Origin: Pampus argenteus
Lineage: Eukaryota > Chordata > Actinopteri > Scombriformes > Stromateidae
Direction of reading: 5' to 3'
Length of the DNA stretch: 64,000 nucleotides
NCBI GenBank assembly: GCA_036937835.1
Contig: CM072879.1
Span: 18,652,001-18,716,000, forward strand
The notes under the pieces were generated by a model. It was not told the DNA's origin. It worked only from the letters and a program-made list of their open reading frames with translations, and made no database searches. Positions 1-11,925 of the stretch are shown here, piece by piece. The stretch's first letter is position 1, and each line of letters starts with the position of its first letter. Both the position numbers and the translations under genes were made by a program.

Positions 1-65
1 ATTATATCTGTACGTTAGTCAAAGTTTGTCTTCTGTGACATTTGCAAATAATCGTTTATCCTCAG

Positions 66-686
66 GTGAAGGCCAGGGGCACCAGGGTCCCAGAGGTCTG
101 GTACAGCTCGCCTTACTGCACCCCTGAAGCCGAAGTCGCTCGAGGAAATGAGGACAGCTGGACGGGTATGAATGACGGGAATGATGGCGTTAAAGAGGAC
201 AAAGAGAAGAAGAAGCGGGCGAGACTTTGGGTGTCTGTGGAGCCCAGCACTGACAGCTGGGCCTTGGGGATCCTGACATACGCCATGCTCACTGGCAGTC
301 ATCCCTGGGCGGAGACAGCCAGCGATTGCCAGTCATACCTGAAATATCAGGAATGGTTTGACAGAGCAAAAGGTCCCGATGACGAACTGGACGTGTGGGC
401 AGAGCCACAGGGGGAGAGCATGGACTGTGCAGAACTTGGAAAGAAAGACCGGCCTACCATAGCGCCCCATTTTGCCTGTTTCACCTCACTGGCCTGCTCC
501 CTCTTTCAGTCGCTCCTCAACCCGAGGCCGCAGCTTCGCGGACGGCCCGAGGACGCGTTGAGTTACCTCGGAGGGGACTGGATGATGGAGAAGGAGAGAG
601 TTCGACTGGAGGAGGAGAGGAAGAAGAGCAGAGGGAAAGGAGCCATCAGGAATATGAAAGAGATGGAGGGTAGAGGAGAGCGTTAA
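66..686 (+). CDS. SBK-family serine/threonine kinase, last coding exon (partial)
   Basis: This is the 3' terminal exon of a protein kinase, opening at an acceptor (tcctcag) in phase 0 and giving 206 codons before TAA. It starts in the activation segment, where a proline-glutamate pair (residues about 24-25) stands at the usual APE position. After it comes DSWALGILTYAMLTG, the helix-F region (DxWALG), then a PW pair and a C-lobe end with RGRPEDALSYLGGDW. This matches the SH3-binding-domain kinase family (SBK1/2/3), whose members share the WALG...LTG...PW pattern and the short C-terminal W motif. Oddities are TPE in place of APE, and a charged insertion of about 30 residues (rich in D, E and K) between that motif and helix F. 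The C-terminus is strongly basic and acidic. The N-lobe and catalytic loop lie outside the window, so activity cannot be judged. The neighbours fit human 19q13.42, where SBK2 and SBK3 lie. The paralogue is not resolved. Confidence 0.8.
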   Translation: MKARGTRVPEVWYSSPYCTPEAEVARGNEDSWTGMNDGNDGVKEDKEKKKRARLWVSVEPSTDSWALGILTYAMLTGSHPWAETASDCQSYLKYQEWFDRAKGPDDELDVWAEPQGESMDCAELGKKDRPTIAPHFACFTSLACSLFQSLLNPRPQLRGRPEDALSYLGGDWMMEKERVRLEEERKKSRGKGAIRNMKEMEGRGER

Positions 687-824
687 ACAGAGACGATTCA
701 CTCTGTTGACTCTTGGTTACCTTTATCATAATCTCAAGGTTTTCTTTATATTTATTAAAACTGTCGACGTTACTTCACAAAAACATATCTTTGGCTTTTG
801 TTGTTGGGTTTATAGCACTTATCA

Positions 825-956
825 AGCAAATATGCTCATCTGGTTAAAGCTTTTCAGATTTGATAATAAGCTTTTTTTATATATATATGACTGTTCATGT
901 CTTTGATAGTTGGACAAAATCAATTAATTAAAAATATCGTTAGTTGCAGCCCTGCA
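825..956 (+). repeat. Right end of a teleost dispersed repeat (gttagttgcagccct end)
   Basis: The stretch ends with atcgttagttgcagccct, preceded by a run of attaattaa-like sequence. I recognise this as the end of a repeat common in teleost genomes, whose internal part (caaagatattcagtttactgtc-like) also appears near 44.1, 44.45 and 55.8 kb in this window. Only an end fragment remains. The family name is not assigned. Confidence 0.45.
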
Positions 957-2118
957 GAAAGAATATGAAAAAAAGGCCCATTTCATCATCAGATCATAAT
1001 CACGCTGATATTTGCATTAGATTCGTAACAGACTAGACGAGACAGCCTCTTTTCTGTTGTTTTCTCTGTGAACCATCAACTCAGATTTGGAGGGAAATGA
1101 AGTTGTTGAGTTGAAGCCTTTTCGAGTCTGACGGCAGGTGACAGAACAAACGAAACGCTGGCGAGTTTATCCGCTTCAAACACGAGCAAGTTTGGAAAAC
1201 TTTGTTCAATTAAACGCAACATTACGGGAAATCTGGGTTTTTATTTTTATTTATTTTGAGAAACTGTAGCCGACACTGTAGTTGTTCATATCACGGTCTG
1301 TACTACGATATTAATGTGTTCTTTAATATAATTTAATATGGAGCTTCTTCACATTCAAAATGAATAGAAAAACAACAGAAGACTGTCTCAGCTGCACTTC
1401 TGGGGATTATAGTAGTGCTGTAATGCTATCATGTCCTGTATCTATATTTGGGTCTAGACATCAGAGTGTTCAATACGTCATAGGCTATCAACTGCAGCAG
1501 TGCCCAGTTTATACAGCTACAAACAAGCCTGTGTGTACATTCGACTTCTTGAAATGGTAATAAATGCTTTAAAACCAGCAGATATCAGCCTATACAGTAT
1601 ATACAGTAATTTGTCATAGGAGGTTTCTGGTTTATACAGCCATAAACAAAATAAATTGTATCAGTTATGAATATTTTAGTTATGAATATTTTAGTGCACT
1701 TATACATTTAGATAATGTGAGTCAGTGTTTTAGCATCAGCAGCACTTATAGCTGTTTATTTTAGCACTTTGTACATAATCATGAAATGCCGTTTTTTTCT
1801 TATTTTATATGTTGAAAATGTTTCTTAAATCAAATATTAAGTATATCATACATGTAACTGTAATAAAACAGTATTTCATTACCTTGTGAGGTGTTTCGAC
1901 ATAATGTACATTAAAGTTGTATATTTATGTAACAGATAAACATTAAATGCAATAAAGACGTGTTGTTGTTGTTTTTTAAAGACTTGGTTTAATTAATTAA
2001 TCATCTAATGTTTTTACTGCTACTACTCAAAATCAGCAAACAAATATGTTGTTCTTAAAAAAAACATGCTAATATCTCAGTAATGTCTGTGTAAGATCAT
2101 ACAACGGTGCAAATAAAT

Positions 2119-2158
2119 CACACACACACACACGCACACACGCACACACACACACACA
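2119..2158. repeat. (CA)n microsatellite
   Basis: A CA dinucleotide tract interrupted by two G substitutions, directly visible. Confidence 0.95.
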
Positions 2159-4377
2159 GTGGAGCGCTTCCCCAGATGTTTTCAAAAATAGATCCCTGGT
2201 CGTTAATTTGAACCTTTCAGCAGCACCATGTATGTGCCGCGGCCCACAGCTCTGACCCCTCACAGGCCGACAAAGTCACACACTGAACAACACAGTTTCA
2301 CATGAATGTAACACAGGAAAACAAATAAATATATAAACAAAGAGTACAAACACAACTGTGTATTTTAACCCAGACTATGACTTTAACCCTAAACCTAACC
2401 CGGCCAGATCTTAACCACAAAATCAAAACATAGTTATTCATCTGATAAAAGCCATTTAATGGATATTAATCAAATCCCTGGTTTGCAGAAACATTGATTA
2501 TTTTGGTTATTGGTTCAACTTTTAATGTTTATTTTAAAAATGTACTTTATCTTTGTTAAAAAGGGAAAGTTGTGGTCGTATCATACAGATACTTCTGCTA
2601 CAGGAAGTCTTGTGGTCATTTTAATCTTCTTTTCATCTGGTTGTAAAGATCAAAACAAGGAATTTGTAATAATAACACATAAAACCAAACATTTAAAAGG
2701 CTCTTGAATACATTCTTTGTTTTTATGGCTTCGCTGTTGGTTCAAGTTTCTCTGAAAACTTCAAAAGCAAAAAAGCGACCGTGAGCGACTCTAACCTTTG
2801 ACCTCTGACCCCTCCATCCCCGCTCCACCCTCCGCTTACCCCAACAACCGCTTCAATCAGTCTATCAGCTCCTGCTTTTAACCAAAAACCAGCTCTTGGT
2901 ATTATAAAGAGATCATCTGCTTGGAGGAATTACTACAAGTTATCTCACTGACCGTCCTGAGCCAAAACTCATGAATTAGCTCGTTAAGGGGAGACACTTT
3001 GATTATCGTGTCACAGACAGCTCTGAGGGGGGGGGGGGACTATTCCCATCCCAGCTGCATTCCCGACATTTCACCCGATATGTCGCATTAACGCTATGTG
3101 TCTTCGGTATGCCAGCGTCGAGTAACAAGTGTGGAAAGAAAGACTAGAAGGCGAGAGGACAGATCATAAATATGTCATGTAGTTTAAAAAGCAGTAATAA
3201 AAAGGCAATTTACCACTAAAAATGCAGATTTCACCCAAAAGCTACAAAAATATTAAAGCAATATACTGTATTTATCCAGAGTTTATATAAATGTACACAC
3301 ACAGTAGCTGCTATTCAAACTATGGTGTTGCCTTCAGGTGCTGCTAGAAAGATGAGAACTAAACATTTAAATGGTGATAAATGGAAATTGGTTTACTAGA
3401 GTGTGGCAGGGTTCAGTTTCACAGTTTCTTTTGGGCCGAGACACAGATTTAAAGGAAGCAATGCCAGCGTTAATAATCGTTATTAATGTGAGTACAAGTG
3501 ACTGGCTACGAGTTTCTGTGTATTTCTGCCTTCAGATAAACGTGTATCAGTGTTGTTGTGTATTACCATATTGAAATAATGGACAAAACTTTCAAGATCC
3601 GAGTTGTAATAAACTGTAATTATGCTTTAATTTTCTCTCTGGACCAGTTGAACTTCACTGAGATCAGTATAAATTCCTCTTAGAGCTACGTCTGTTTCAC
3701 ATTTCATGGTAATTCATCGAATATTTGTCAAGATATTTCCATCTTTGCAGTTTTGACTTGGAACAAACTCAGATTCCCATGAAGACATTTGCATCTCCGG
3801 TGTTGGGTACATGTCGTTTCTTCTCTGGGCACCAGCTCTGCATAGTTCTCATTACAACTTGGAGCCGGATAAAAAATGTAGTTCCCTTATGATTTTATGA
3901 AGTGCTGATATATGTAGCTGAACTAAGATTAGACTTTGTGATCCAAGTGTTGGACAACTAGACTGTCAGTCTGACTCAGTAGAGAAGTGATGCTGATGAT
4001 TCACTATTACAGATTCACAGGTACATCTTTACATCTTTGTGGTTCAGGTAACAGATGAGGAGGTGACCCAGATCAGAAGAGGAAGAGGAAGAATAAACAA
4101 ACATCAACTCAGTAATAGATGGTCCTCCGTTCACATATGGCACATTCAGATCAGGTTTACACACGTCTTTCAGCCTACCGACGTGTGATCTGACGTTTTA
4201 GGTAACCTAGACGGATGCCAAAAGGCTAAAACGGCTTCAGAGGTGAAGAAAGGCAACAAGGAAATCAGAGGAAGACGAATCGTGTCCCTGTTGAGGTTTC
4301 CTCTTCGTGCACTCAGTCTGCCCGTCCAGCTGTCAGTCACTTTCTGTTTCTGTCTGTCAGCAGAGCTAAAAGCTACC

Positions 4378-4406
4378 TCGATGAGGCTCGATGAGGCTCG
4401 ATGAGG
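4378..4406. repeat. Three-copy 10-bp tandem repeat
   Basis: The unit ctcgatgagg is repeated three times without a break. It is a short tandem duplication with no apparent function. Confidence 0.8.
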
Positions 4407-5659
4407 TCATGCTCGGACCTCACGCTGTATTTCTTACCTCCTAACTACCCTGCTCCTTACAGATGACATAATGGTGGGATATTACAGGCCTACAGTAGTC
4501 ACAGAAGAGGTACCTAGATCCTTTATTTAAGTCATTTAAGTAGTTTAAACGTGTCTGATATGATATATTCAATTCATTTTAAGGTGGGACACAGAATTCA
4601 AAACTGTACAATTAAAAGATTTAAAAAAAAAAAAGTCCATATTTATTCTCTCTGGGGAAATGCAAAATACATAAAGGGTTAAATGTGGCTTGTATTTAAT
4701 TAAAAATCAGCAAATTATTAAATCTAAAATGTTGTTGCATTCATTACAAGTCATTGAAATCTTGATGGTCGACTCTATCTGCCCTCTGAAAACTTCATTA
4801 ATCAATTATCAAGCTTTTTATTTTTAATCAATAATCATTAGATTTGTGGTTGAGACACCAGTTATTAAGGAATATTTTATATAGATTTAAATGAACAATC
4901 TGCTGTTACACACATGACTAAAGGGCTTTAAACTGCTGAGTCAGGATATATTTATCTCAAGCTGCATGGACACATTGAAGAGTTGATTGTTTTACAGTGT
5001 TTGGGTTGTGAACTGCTTGTCCAGGAGATATAAAGTTGTTTTTTGTTGATGGTTTATAACATCAGGGCTTTGGCGCCACCTGCTGGTTCATCAGTTCAAA
5101 TTAAACTTATTACATATATTATATAGAACTATTGATGACGTTGCTTTAATTAGTAAAATATAAAAGACGAGTCTTCCTTTGAAAGGATTTATTGCCTCTT
5201 TCTCATTAAATCAGTCATAAACAAAACTGTTAGTCCAGTGATTTTACATCCAGGGTGGAATGAGTGAGAAACGGGACACACGTTTATAGTTCAACCAGCA
5301 ATACGAGCAACGTAAACACAACACACATATCCAACATCGAGATATCAACCAGCCGCGTATCTCAATGCCAATTAAATACAGTCCATGTGATTTAATCACA
5401 GTAAAATCTATGCAAACAAATTAATTCACAGTCAGGAAACGTGAGAAAAATGACAAATCATTGTTCTGTAAACTCACAATCAGCCTTTTCAGCACAATTA
5501 TTAACATTTCATATGCTGCCATTAAGACATTCATCAGATGAAATAAGACAATCAATACATTTTGTTTTTCCGTGTTATCGGTTCAGTAAAAAAAAAAAAA
5601 AAAAGCATTTTGATTTAATTTTATAGTCTGAATATTAATCAGATGACACTCAGTAATGT

Positions 5660-5990
5660 AATAATTTAAAGGGAAAAGTTCACCAATTTGGAAAATATGA
5701 ACAAACTAGGTTTAATTAGTGATAATTGGTGAGCTTTAGAGATGCTACCAGGAAGATTTTGGTTTTTTGCAGTTAGAACGGCCCGTTTCATGCAAGCTGT
5801 GAGATCATTTCTTCTCAACACCACACTCACACACATGTAGAGAGTGACATTCATTTGTGATCCGCGTGTCACCAGGCCTCTGGCTAGCTGTTTCCCTCTG
5901 TTTCCAGTGTTTATGCTAAGCTAAGCTAACCAGCTGTAGCCTATATTTAAGACGTGAATAAGAAAGTCAGACTATTTCTGACCAAATCTT
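5660..5990. mobile_element. MITE-like dispersed teleost repeat, degenerate
   Basis: The left end (aaagggaaaagttcacca) and the internal marker gctaagctaagctaacc near 5920-5935 are hallmarks of a non-autonomous element widespread in teleosts. It has no coding capacity. The right end is too degraded to define a terminal inverted repeat. The recognition is from memory of the family's consensus. Confidence 0.5.
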
Positions 5991-6723
5991 CGCTTATTCA
6001 CCGTCAACCTTCGACTGCTCTGCAGCGTTTTACAGCTTCTCATATTTCATTTATGATTTCTTACATTAATGCAACATATTTAGTATCAATGGTTATTAGT
6101 TCACCACAGGGCTGTTTTAAAAGCCTCATGATCATTTTGTAAACATGAAAAAGCAGGTAAATCAGTCTGTTTTCTCTTCACAGCTTCCCTCCGATCTGAC
6201 GACGTCAAAAACACATTTCAAAGAGGCCTTAAGAGATGAGTAATTATTCAACCGTTCACTTTTCAAGGCAAAATGGGATTTTCTAAATACAGAGTCCTGC
6301 CAGCTTTATAATCCTGCTCTGATTTTACTTCATTTATTCATCAAATCATTATTTATTCATTCATCTTTCCAAGTGTTAATTAGTATATAATAGTAGTGTT
6401 TTAATTCACTGCTGTACCAACTTCAGCAGATACATATGCAATATATAATATTTAATTCTGAGCTCATTTCTTTCTTTTAAAAAAAAATGCACAAAATGAC
6501 ACACAATGAGTACACAATGCATGTCTGGATTTGGCCATTAACACGTTAATTTCAGTGTTGCAACAAAATATGCCTGCTTATAACAAACACACAGTAGTAA
6601 ACAAATAAACACAAAAAAATTATCTCAGACGTTAATGCTGCAGTTCAGTATCCTGAACAGTGAGTTCATATTAAACACATTAAATACTTCAGAATAGATA
6701 AACCCTTATTCCTGTGACAATAA

Positions 6724-6729
6724 GTGTGT

Positions 6730-6765
<36 letters not shown>
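6724..6765. repeat. (GT)n microsatellite
   Basis: A GT tract of about 42 bp with one A interruption near its start. Confidence 0.95.
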
Positions 6766-6768
<3 letters not shown>

Positions 6769-7566
6769 AAAGATGATTTAAGAAGAGCATCTACGTTCAG
6801 AGAAAATGGGAAATACTGATATTTAATTTTTAAACCCAAACTTTTTCATAATGAAAATCGCACTTTAAACCAAGTTATAAATACAGAAAAAATGAGCCAA
6901 TTGATTTTTGATTGACAAGCGTCTCCCCGAATTCACAGCGTGATGAAAACGAGCGAGTCAATTAGTCCCAATTTAAATCATAAAAATTATATTTCTCTTA
7001 AAACTAGTGAAAAACATCTTGCCAGTTTTAGTGTTCAAAATTATTCAGGAAAAAGACAAAAAAAATAAAATAATAATAATTTAAGTGCCAATTGTAAGAC
7101 GTTAAATAAACTGCTTGAATCTTCATGTTCACTCATTATTCACAGGAGGCTCCAGAAAGCAGTGACGCCTCCATGAATGTTGTTCTCTAGTGGCCTGCAG
7201 GGGGAGCCGTTTGACTGACGGAAACACTCCAGATACCAGATAAAGCTCTGTTCAGAGAGCCATCTACTGGGGAGGCGATGCAGACACATACAAGAGGAGT
7301 ATCTGCTACTCAGGACATCACACATAGCCCTTAAATATGACTGGAAATGGCTCATATCATGTAATGGCTTTAATAGATTAATGCTTCATTTCCTGTCGAG
7401 AACATTTCTGAACGAACAACGACGCTGTGAATTGTTTCTACAGCTCTGTGGGGTCTCAGTGTGTGTGTGTGTGATTTACTCGCAGTGTGATGCACAGGAA
7501 GCTACGGACACAGATGCAGGTGAGATGGAAAAAAAAAACACTGACGATGGAAACGCTGCTGCGGAC

Positions 7567-8545
7567 TCAAAACTGGATCCAGTTTGTAGTGTTTTCTGGT
7601 CGTGACGGTGCTGAAACAGAGCTGGAAACACAAAAAAAAGATCTTAGTTTCAATTAATATGGAAGAAAATGTCAAAAAAAACCTGTAGAAATCTTTCCCA
7701 GAAGAGTTGAGGATGTTAATTCATTTTTGATCATATATTCTTACATTTGCAGTATATTGACAGGAGATTAGCTAGCTAGCTCTACCTTGCAGGAGCAGAG
7801 AAGTCTCCCCAAAGATCTAAACTAGGGTTCGACTGAACCACTGTGTTAGAGTTACTACTGTCCAGCTCCAACAGACAGCCTGGAAGAAACACAGAGAGGG
7901 AGAAAACATACAGAGCTCATTAACAGTAGCTTACAGACTGACACGAGTTGTTAAACTGCCAACGGTTAACACAGTAATTAAGAAAATAGGTCTCTCTGGT
8001 AGGTTAAAGCTGTGTAGAGATGTTTGAGTGCTATTTACCTGTTGCTATTCCTCCTGTCTGAGGGACTATGTTGTGATTGGATGAGCCTGATGAAGGAGGA
8101 GGGGCTATCTTGCCTCCAGGTGGTGGTGGGAGGAGTCCAAACCCACCTGTGCCTTGTGGGCGGGGTTTATCCCTCTTTTTACCTTGCTGAAGATAAATGA
8201 AAACACTTTTTTTGGTAAAGAAAACATTCTCTTTTTGTTACTATACTTCCACTGCAGCTCGGCAGGGAAACACAAAGAGGGAATTTAAAAGGGCCAGTAT
8301 GAACAGGAGGAATGAATACAGCGCGCAAAACCTCTTTCACTGTTCATACGGACACTTAACTGTTGTTTTAGGACAGATTTGAAAAAAACTGTGAACTTGT
8401 CCTTTAACACTCTGGTTCTTACCCCTATATTGAGTGTGATGGTCTGTCCCTCCTTAAAGCCTAAGTCCAGCTTTGGTCCTAAATCGCCCAGCTGGGCACT
8501 TTTACTGAGTTCATTCTCCTGTTTCACCCATCTGCAGGGAGGCAG

Positions 8546-8639
<94 letters not shown>

Positions 8640-10676
8640 ACACAGACACACACACACACTAAGCACTGATACAGAAATAAACAATGCATCTCAGCAGTTC
8701 TCAGGAAAACTACAGCAGGCATTTTGTTTTGGTACGAACAGTAAAAGGCTGCAGATGGACAGCAGAGAAAACAAGTCATGTTGTATCTGATACCAACGTC
8801 AATACTTCCAATACTTTTTCTGTAGTTGTGTGAAAGATGAAACAATTAATTCAATCTGGGCTTTTATGAGAAATACCATAACTAATATGGAAATATCATA
8901 GCGCATCATCTATTTATTCGTAGTAATTTACAGAAGTTTTACACAATCCTGCCATTACAGAACATTCATTTTATAATAATAAGGCTGGTGATTTTCTGTA
9001 TTTTTCTTATTGTCAATAAATCTCAACAATTAATTGATCTTTTGTTGATGTCCAAAAACACGGCTGCACTGGGTGACATGTTGCTTCACCACAACACACA
9101 CCACAGTGTGACTCAATGACGTGTTTCTTGAACAACAATAAGGTCTACGGCACAGAGGAATAAGATATACGAGACCACCAGGTCACTGCTTACTTGAAAT
9201 GGTCCTGCAACGCCACGTTGAAATCAAAAGCGTCCCCTCGGTCCACGAAGCCAACTCCAATGAAAGCACTGCGACCTGTGAGACGATGGTGATGGTGATG
9301 GTGATGATGATGATGATGATGATGATAACCGGGTTAAAAAGGGAACAAATCTTTATCAGTGTGAACCGGATTCAAACCAGGCAGGCGTGACATGTGGTAA
9401 GTGTGAATTTTGTCGTCATTTTAGCTTTATTGACATCCACACCGTTGTCATCTTGTATCCGCAGAACAAAATATCGGCTGGAGTCGCTGACTGTTTCCAC
9501 TGCCACGCCAGGATACTCCCTAATCGGTGCCTGGGCATACAGCTCCCCTACAGGACAACACAAAGTAGTGAACCATGTGTCTAAACAGGACAGTACAGAA
9601 TTAAGAGTAAAACTCAAACCTGACACTTTGTCTTCCAGCTTGACATAAGCCACTTTGCCCTTAGCGGTGATCCTCATTCGACCAGACCAGTCTGGAGTAT
9701 CCAGCTTCCAGTCAGCTGCCCTGCAGGCAAACAGGATGCAACGTCAAAACGTTACCTATATCAGTTTCAAAATCCACCATGCGTTCACACAAATGTGTAA
9801 AAATACATTCAAACGTTTTTGCTTAAATAAAATACTAAAAATTAATTAATTAATATTCAGTTCAGCTAAAGACTAATACATCTATTTTTTATTTTATACC
9901 TTTTTATAGTCTTTTAAATAAGCTCTGCTACTTCACTGACCGCTGGGAATAATGTAAACTCCATGTACTGATGGTACAATGACATATTTTGTACATTTTA
10001 TTTTTCTATAAGCAGCTGTATGCAAGTATTAGTATGCAAAGTATCTTTATTTAATTTAATATTAAAGGATTTTTTAAAAAGGTAAACGTGTCCAATCATC
10101 TTCTAATGCATCTTGGGAACTCTTTTTGTTAAATTTACACACATTTTACAAAACACAAGCTACTAATTATGATTAATGAGTAAATAAAATAAAAGAAGTT
10201 GTGATTTATACGGACAACCTTTAACGTGTTTTGTGTAACGGGTCGTTTTTTCGGTGTAAAGAGGACATCCAAGCTGGCAGATCGCCGGTATCGACCGGCT
10301 GTATGATGACAAATACCCGGTCACATCTGACAGCTCCGTTAAACAAACAAAGCGACAAACAGCTCACAGCTTTACAACTTTAAAACGCTGAAAAACGGAT
10401 TTTTATCTCCGGTTCATCCTATTTTATTTTATTTTTATTTTTATTTATTTTTTTAAACACAGCCCGGTGCTGCTGTTCGTGATTTGGAAACGTGTGCTGG
10501 CAGCGACACAACACAGCGACACCGACAACCGTTAAATCCCGTTTTTACAGAGCCGTTAGCGAGCGACCGTTATTTCTTTACCTGTATGCGCGGTTCGAAG
10601 CTCGCGGCGGGATGCGATAAACGTTGACATCAGGTTTAACGCACAGGATCGACTCGTACTCGCCCTCAGCCGCCAT
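7567..10676 (-). CDS. necap1: NECAP1, adaptin ear-binding coat-associated protein 1
   Basis: Eight coding exons on the minus strand: 10676-10582, 9720-9620, 9547-9443, 9275-9194, 8531-8423, 8186-8039, 7879-7786 and 7621-7567. All have GT-AG borders and continuous phase, giving 262 aa (the human protein is 275). The N-terminal 130 or so residues form the PH-like NECAP/PHear domain (VYRIPPRASNR, KLEDKVSGELYAQAP, DSSRYFVLRIQDDNG, RGDAFDFNVALQDHFKWV). Then come LGFKEGQTITLNIG and a proline-rich linker (LLPPPPGGK). Near the C-terminus are two WxxF motifs, WGDF and the terminal WIQF. In this family WxxF binds the AP-2 alpha appendage and the PHear domain also contacts AP-2, so the protein acts at clathrin-coated pits. 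ASNR, DWKLD, RSAFIG and the LLELD segment favour NECAP1 over NECAP2. The start ATG sits inside a perfect TISU element. It is divergent from the epsin gene. Confidence 0.95.
8546..8660. repeat. (CA)n microsatellite in a necap1 intron
   Basis: About 115 bp of CA repeat with a few CGCAGA and CAGA interruptions, lying only about 15 bp upstream (minus strand) of a necap1 acceptor. The long Cys/Val-rich frames across it are artefacts. Confidence 0.95.
9284..9327. repeat. (GAT/GGT)n trinucleotide repeat in a necap1 intron
   Basis: GATGGT units pass into seven or more GAT units, just upstream (minus strand) of the acceptor of the exon at 9194-9275. On the transcribed strand it reads ATC/ACC, so it forms part of the pyrimidine-rich tract. 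Confidence 0.85.
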
Positions 10677-10680
10677 CTTG
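10669..10680 (-). promoter_or_regulatory. TISU element / YY1 site over the necap1 start codon
   Basis: On the minus strand the sequence reads CAAGATGGCGGC, an exact match to the TISU consensus SAASATGGCGGC (translation initiator of short 5' UTR), which also contains the YY1 core AAGATGGCGGC. The ATG is the necap1 initiator. TISU genes typically have very short 5' leaders and initiate by a scanning-independent route. Whether this transcript has such a short leader is inference. Confidence 0.75.
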
Positions 10681-10742
10681 ACTCAACTGTTATTAGTGTG
10701 GGAGTTGTGGTTGTGACTCATTTATTCAGCTCTTTTCTAGTG

Positions 10743-10776
<34 letters not shown>

Positions 10777-11925
10777 GCCGGCAGACGGCGTTAGTTTCTA
10801 GTAACTCAAAGCAAATGAAAAACTGAAATATAATAACAGTATTTTATTGTAAAAAAAAAAAAAATTAAACCAATTTTTATTTATAATTTATAATAATACT
10901 AACCAACTGAATTCATTGATAGAAAGTGATTTATTTATTTATTTTTTATTTATTTATTTATTTTGGCGAAAACATATACCATATCGTGAGAAGGGGGCGG
11001 AGACACGCAGGTGCGGAACCGGAAACCGCAGCGTCGCGTCGCCTCCTCGAAGATTCCTGAATATCTTCTCCGGGTTAGTGCTTCATATTTGCTGTAAATC
11101 TGCATCTCTAATACACGAAAGATCAAACGTCTGTGGTTGTGTGTGTTTTTTTGAACTGAATATAGCTGCTGTTTGGCGGAAATATAACGCTTCTCTTAGT
11201 GGCTGAAGTGAGATATATTTGAGCTAATTCGTCTTACAGTTAGCCGTTAGCCGTTAGCCATATCCAGTCGCTCTCCGAGGTCCTGAAAACACGAAGCATA
11301 TTTACTCATGACAGACATGATACTTGTAAGCACGTCGACTAACAGTCGATCATTTCCCAGTTGAATCAGTTGAATATGCGGAGTTTAAGTTAGCATTTTA
11401 ATACATGAGCCACAGGATGCTGGCAGCTAGCTTGTAACGTTAGCATAGCCAGATAGCTGACGTTAAATGAGGAATCTGTGTTTGTCGCAGTGCTTATGAC
11501 AAGCTGCCACCCACAGCAGGTGTGGACACACCTCTGCAGGAACGCATAATAAGTGTTAGCTTGCTACTGTCACTCAGTGCCAATCCAGCCTCAGCGTTTT
11601 GTGTGTGTGTGTGTGTGTGTGTTGCAGCTCTAGGATCTGGTTTCTGATTTCTAAAGACAAACCGATGCAGTCAGGAGGAAGAGAGACCAGCAGGATGAAT
11701 CCTCACTGAGCCACTCGACTGCACTCAAGCTACACAAACATTAGTCTTTGACAGTTATATCATTGAAAAGGAACAAAGGTACCGTATGAGTTTGTGTTCT
11801 GCTTGTGTCTATATATTTGTGGTCTAACTCTATATGGCGACTGGTAATTGTGCAGGATTGTTTACTAGATTTCTCTGAATTAGATCGTGGAGGTTTGATT
11901 CCCCGTCCCCCTCTTGCCAGACACC
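10677..11925. promoter_or_regulatory. Divergent necap1/epsin promoter region and epsin 5' UTR
   Basis: The two start codons are 1.25 kb apart in opposite directions. The region contains a GT repeat (10741-10776), an AT-rich stretch and a GC-richer block at about 10990-11075 with an ETS-like site (ACCGGAAA). The GC block ends in a plausible donor (ccgg/gttagt at about 11073), so it is a candidate epsin first non-coding exon. A second candidate leader exon lies at about 11627-11779, between an acceptor after a GT repeat (11600-11622) and a donor. Exact transcription starts cannot be set from sequence. Confidence 0.5.

Larger units (their letters stand above)
687..7566. other. Intergenic region between the SBK-like gene and necap1
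   Basis: No gene is supported here. The first 1.3 kb is probably the SBK 3' UTR: AATAAA occurs at about 1862 and again at about 1951, the second followed by a T/G-rich tract (tgttgttgttgtt). The rest is AT-rich and holds a CA repeat at 2119-2158, a G run near 3025, a short three-copy 10-bp repeat near 4378-4406, a MITE-like repeat at about 5660-5990 and a GT repeat at 6724-6765. The necap1 3' UTR must lie at the right edge. Its poly(A) signal was not resolved; candidates on the minus strand are ATTAAA at 7369-7374 and AATAAA at 6352-6357. Confidence 0.6.

Noticed and set aside
2380..2402. Telomere-like ccctaaacctaaccc
   Set aside because: Only two or three degenerate units in intergenic DNA. 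Too short to suggest an interstitial telomere.
8285..8845. Minus-strand frame of 186 codons with a Cys/Val run
   Set aside because: It reads through a GT/CA microsatellite and a necap1 exon with flanking intron. Only 8423-8531 is real coding sequence.
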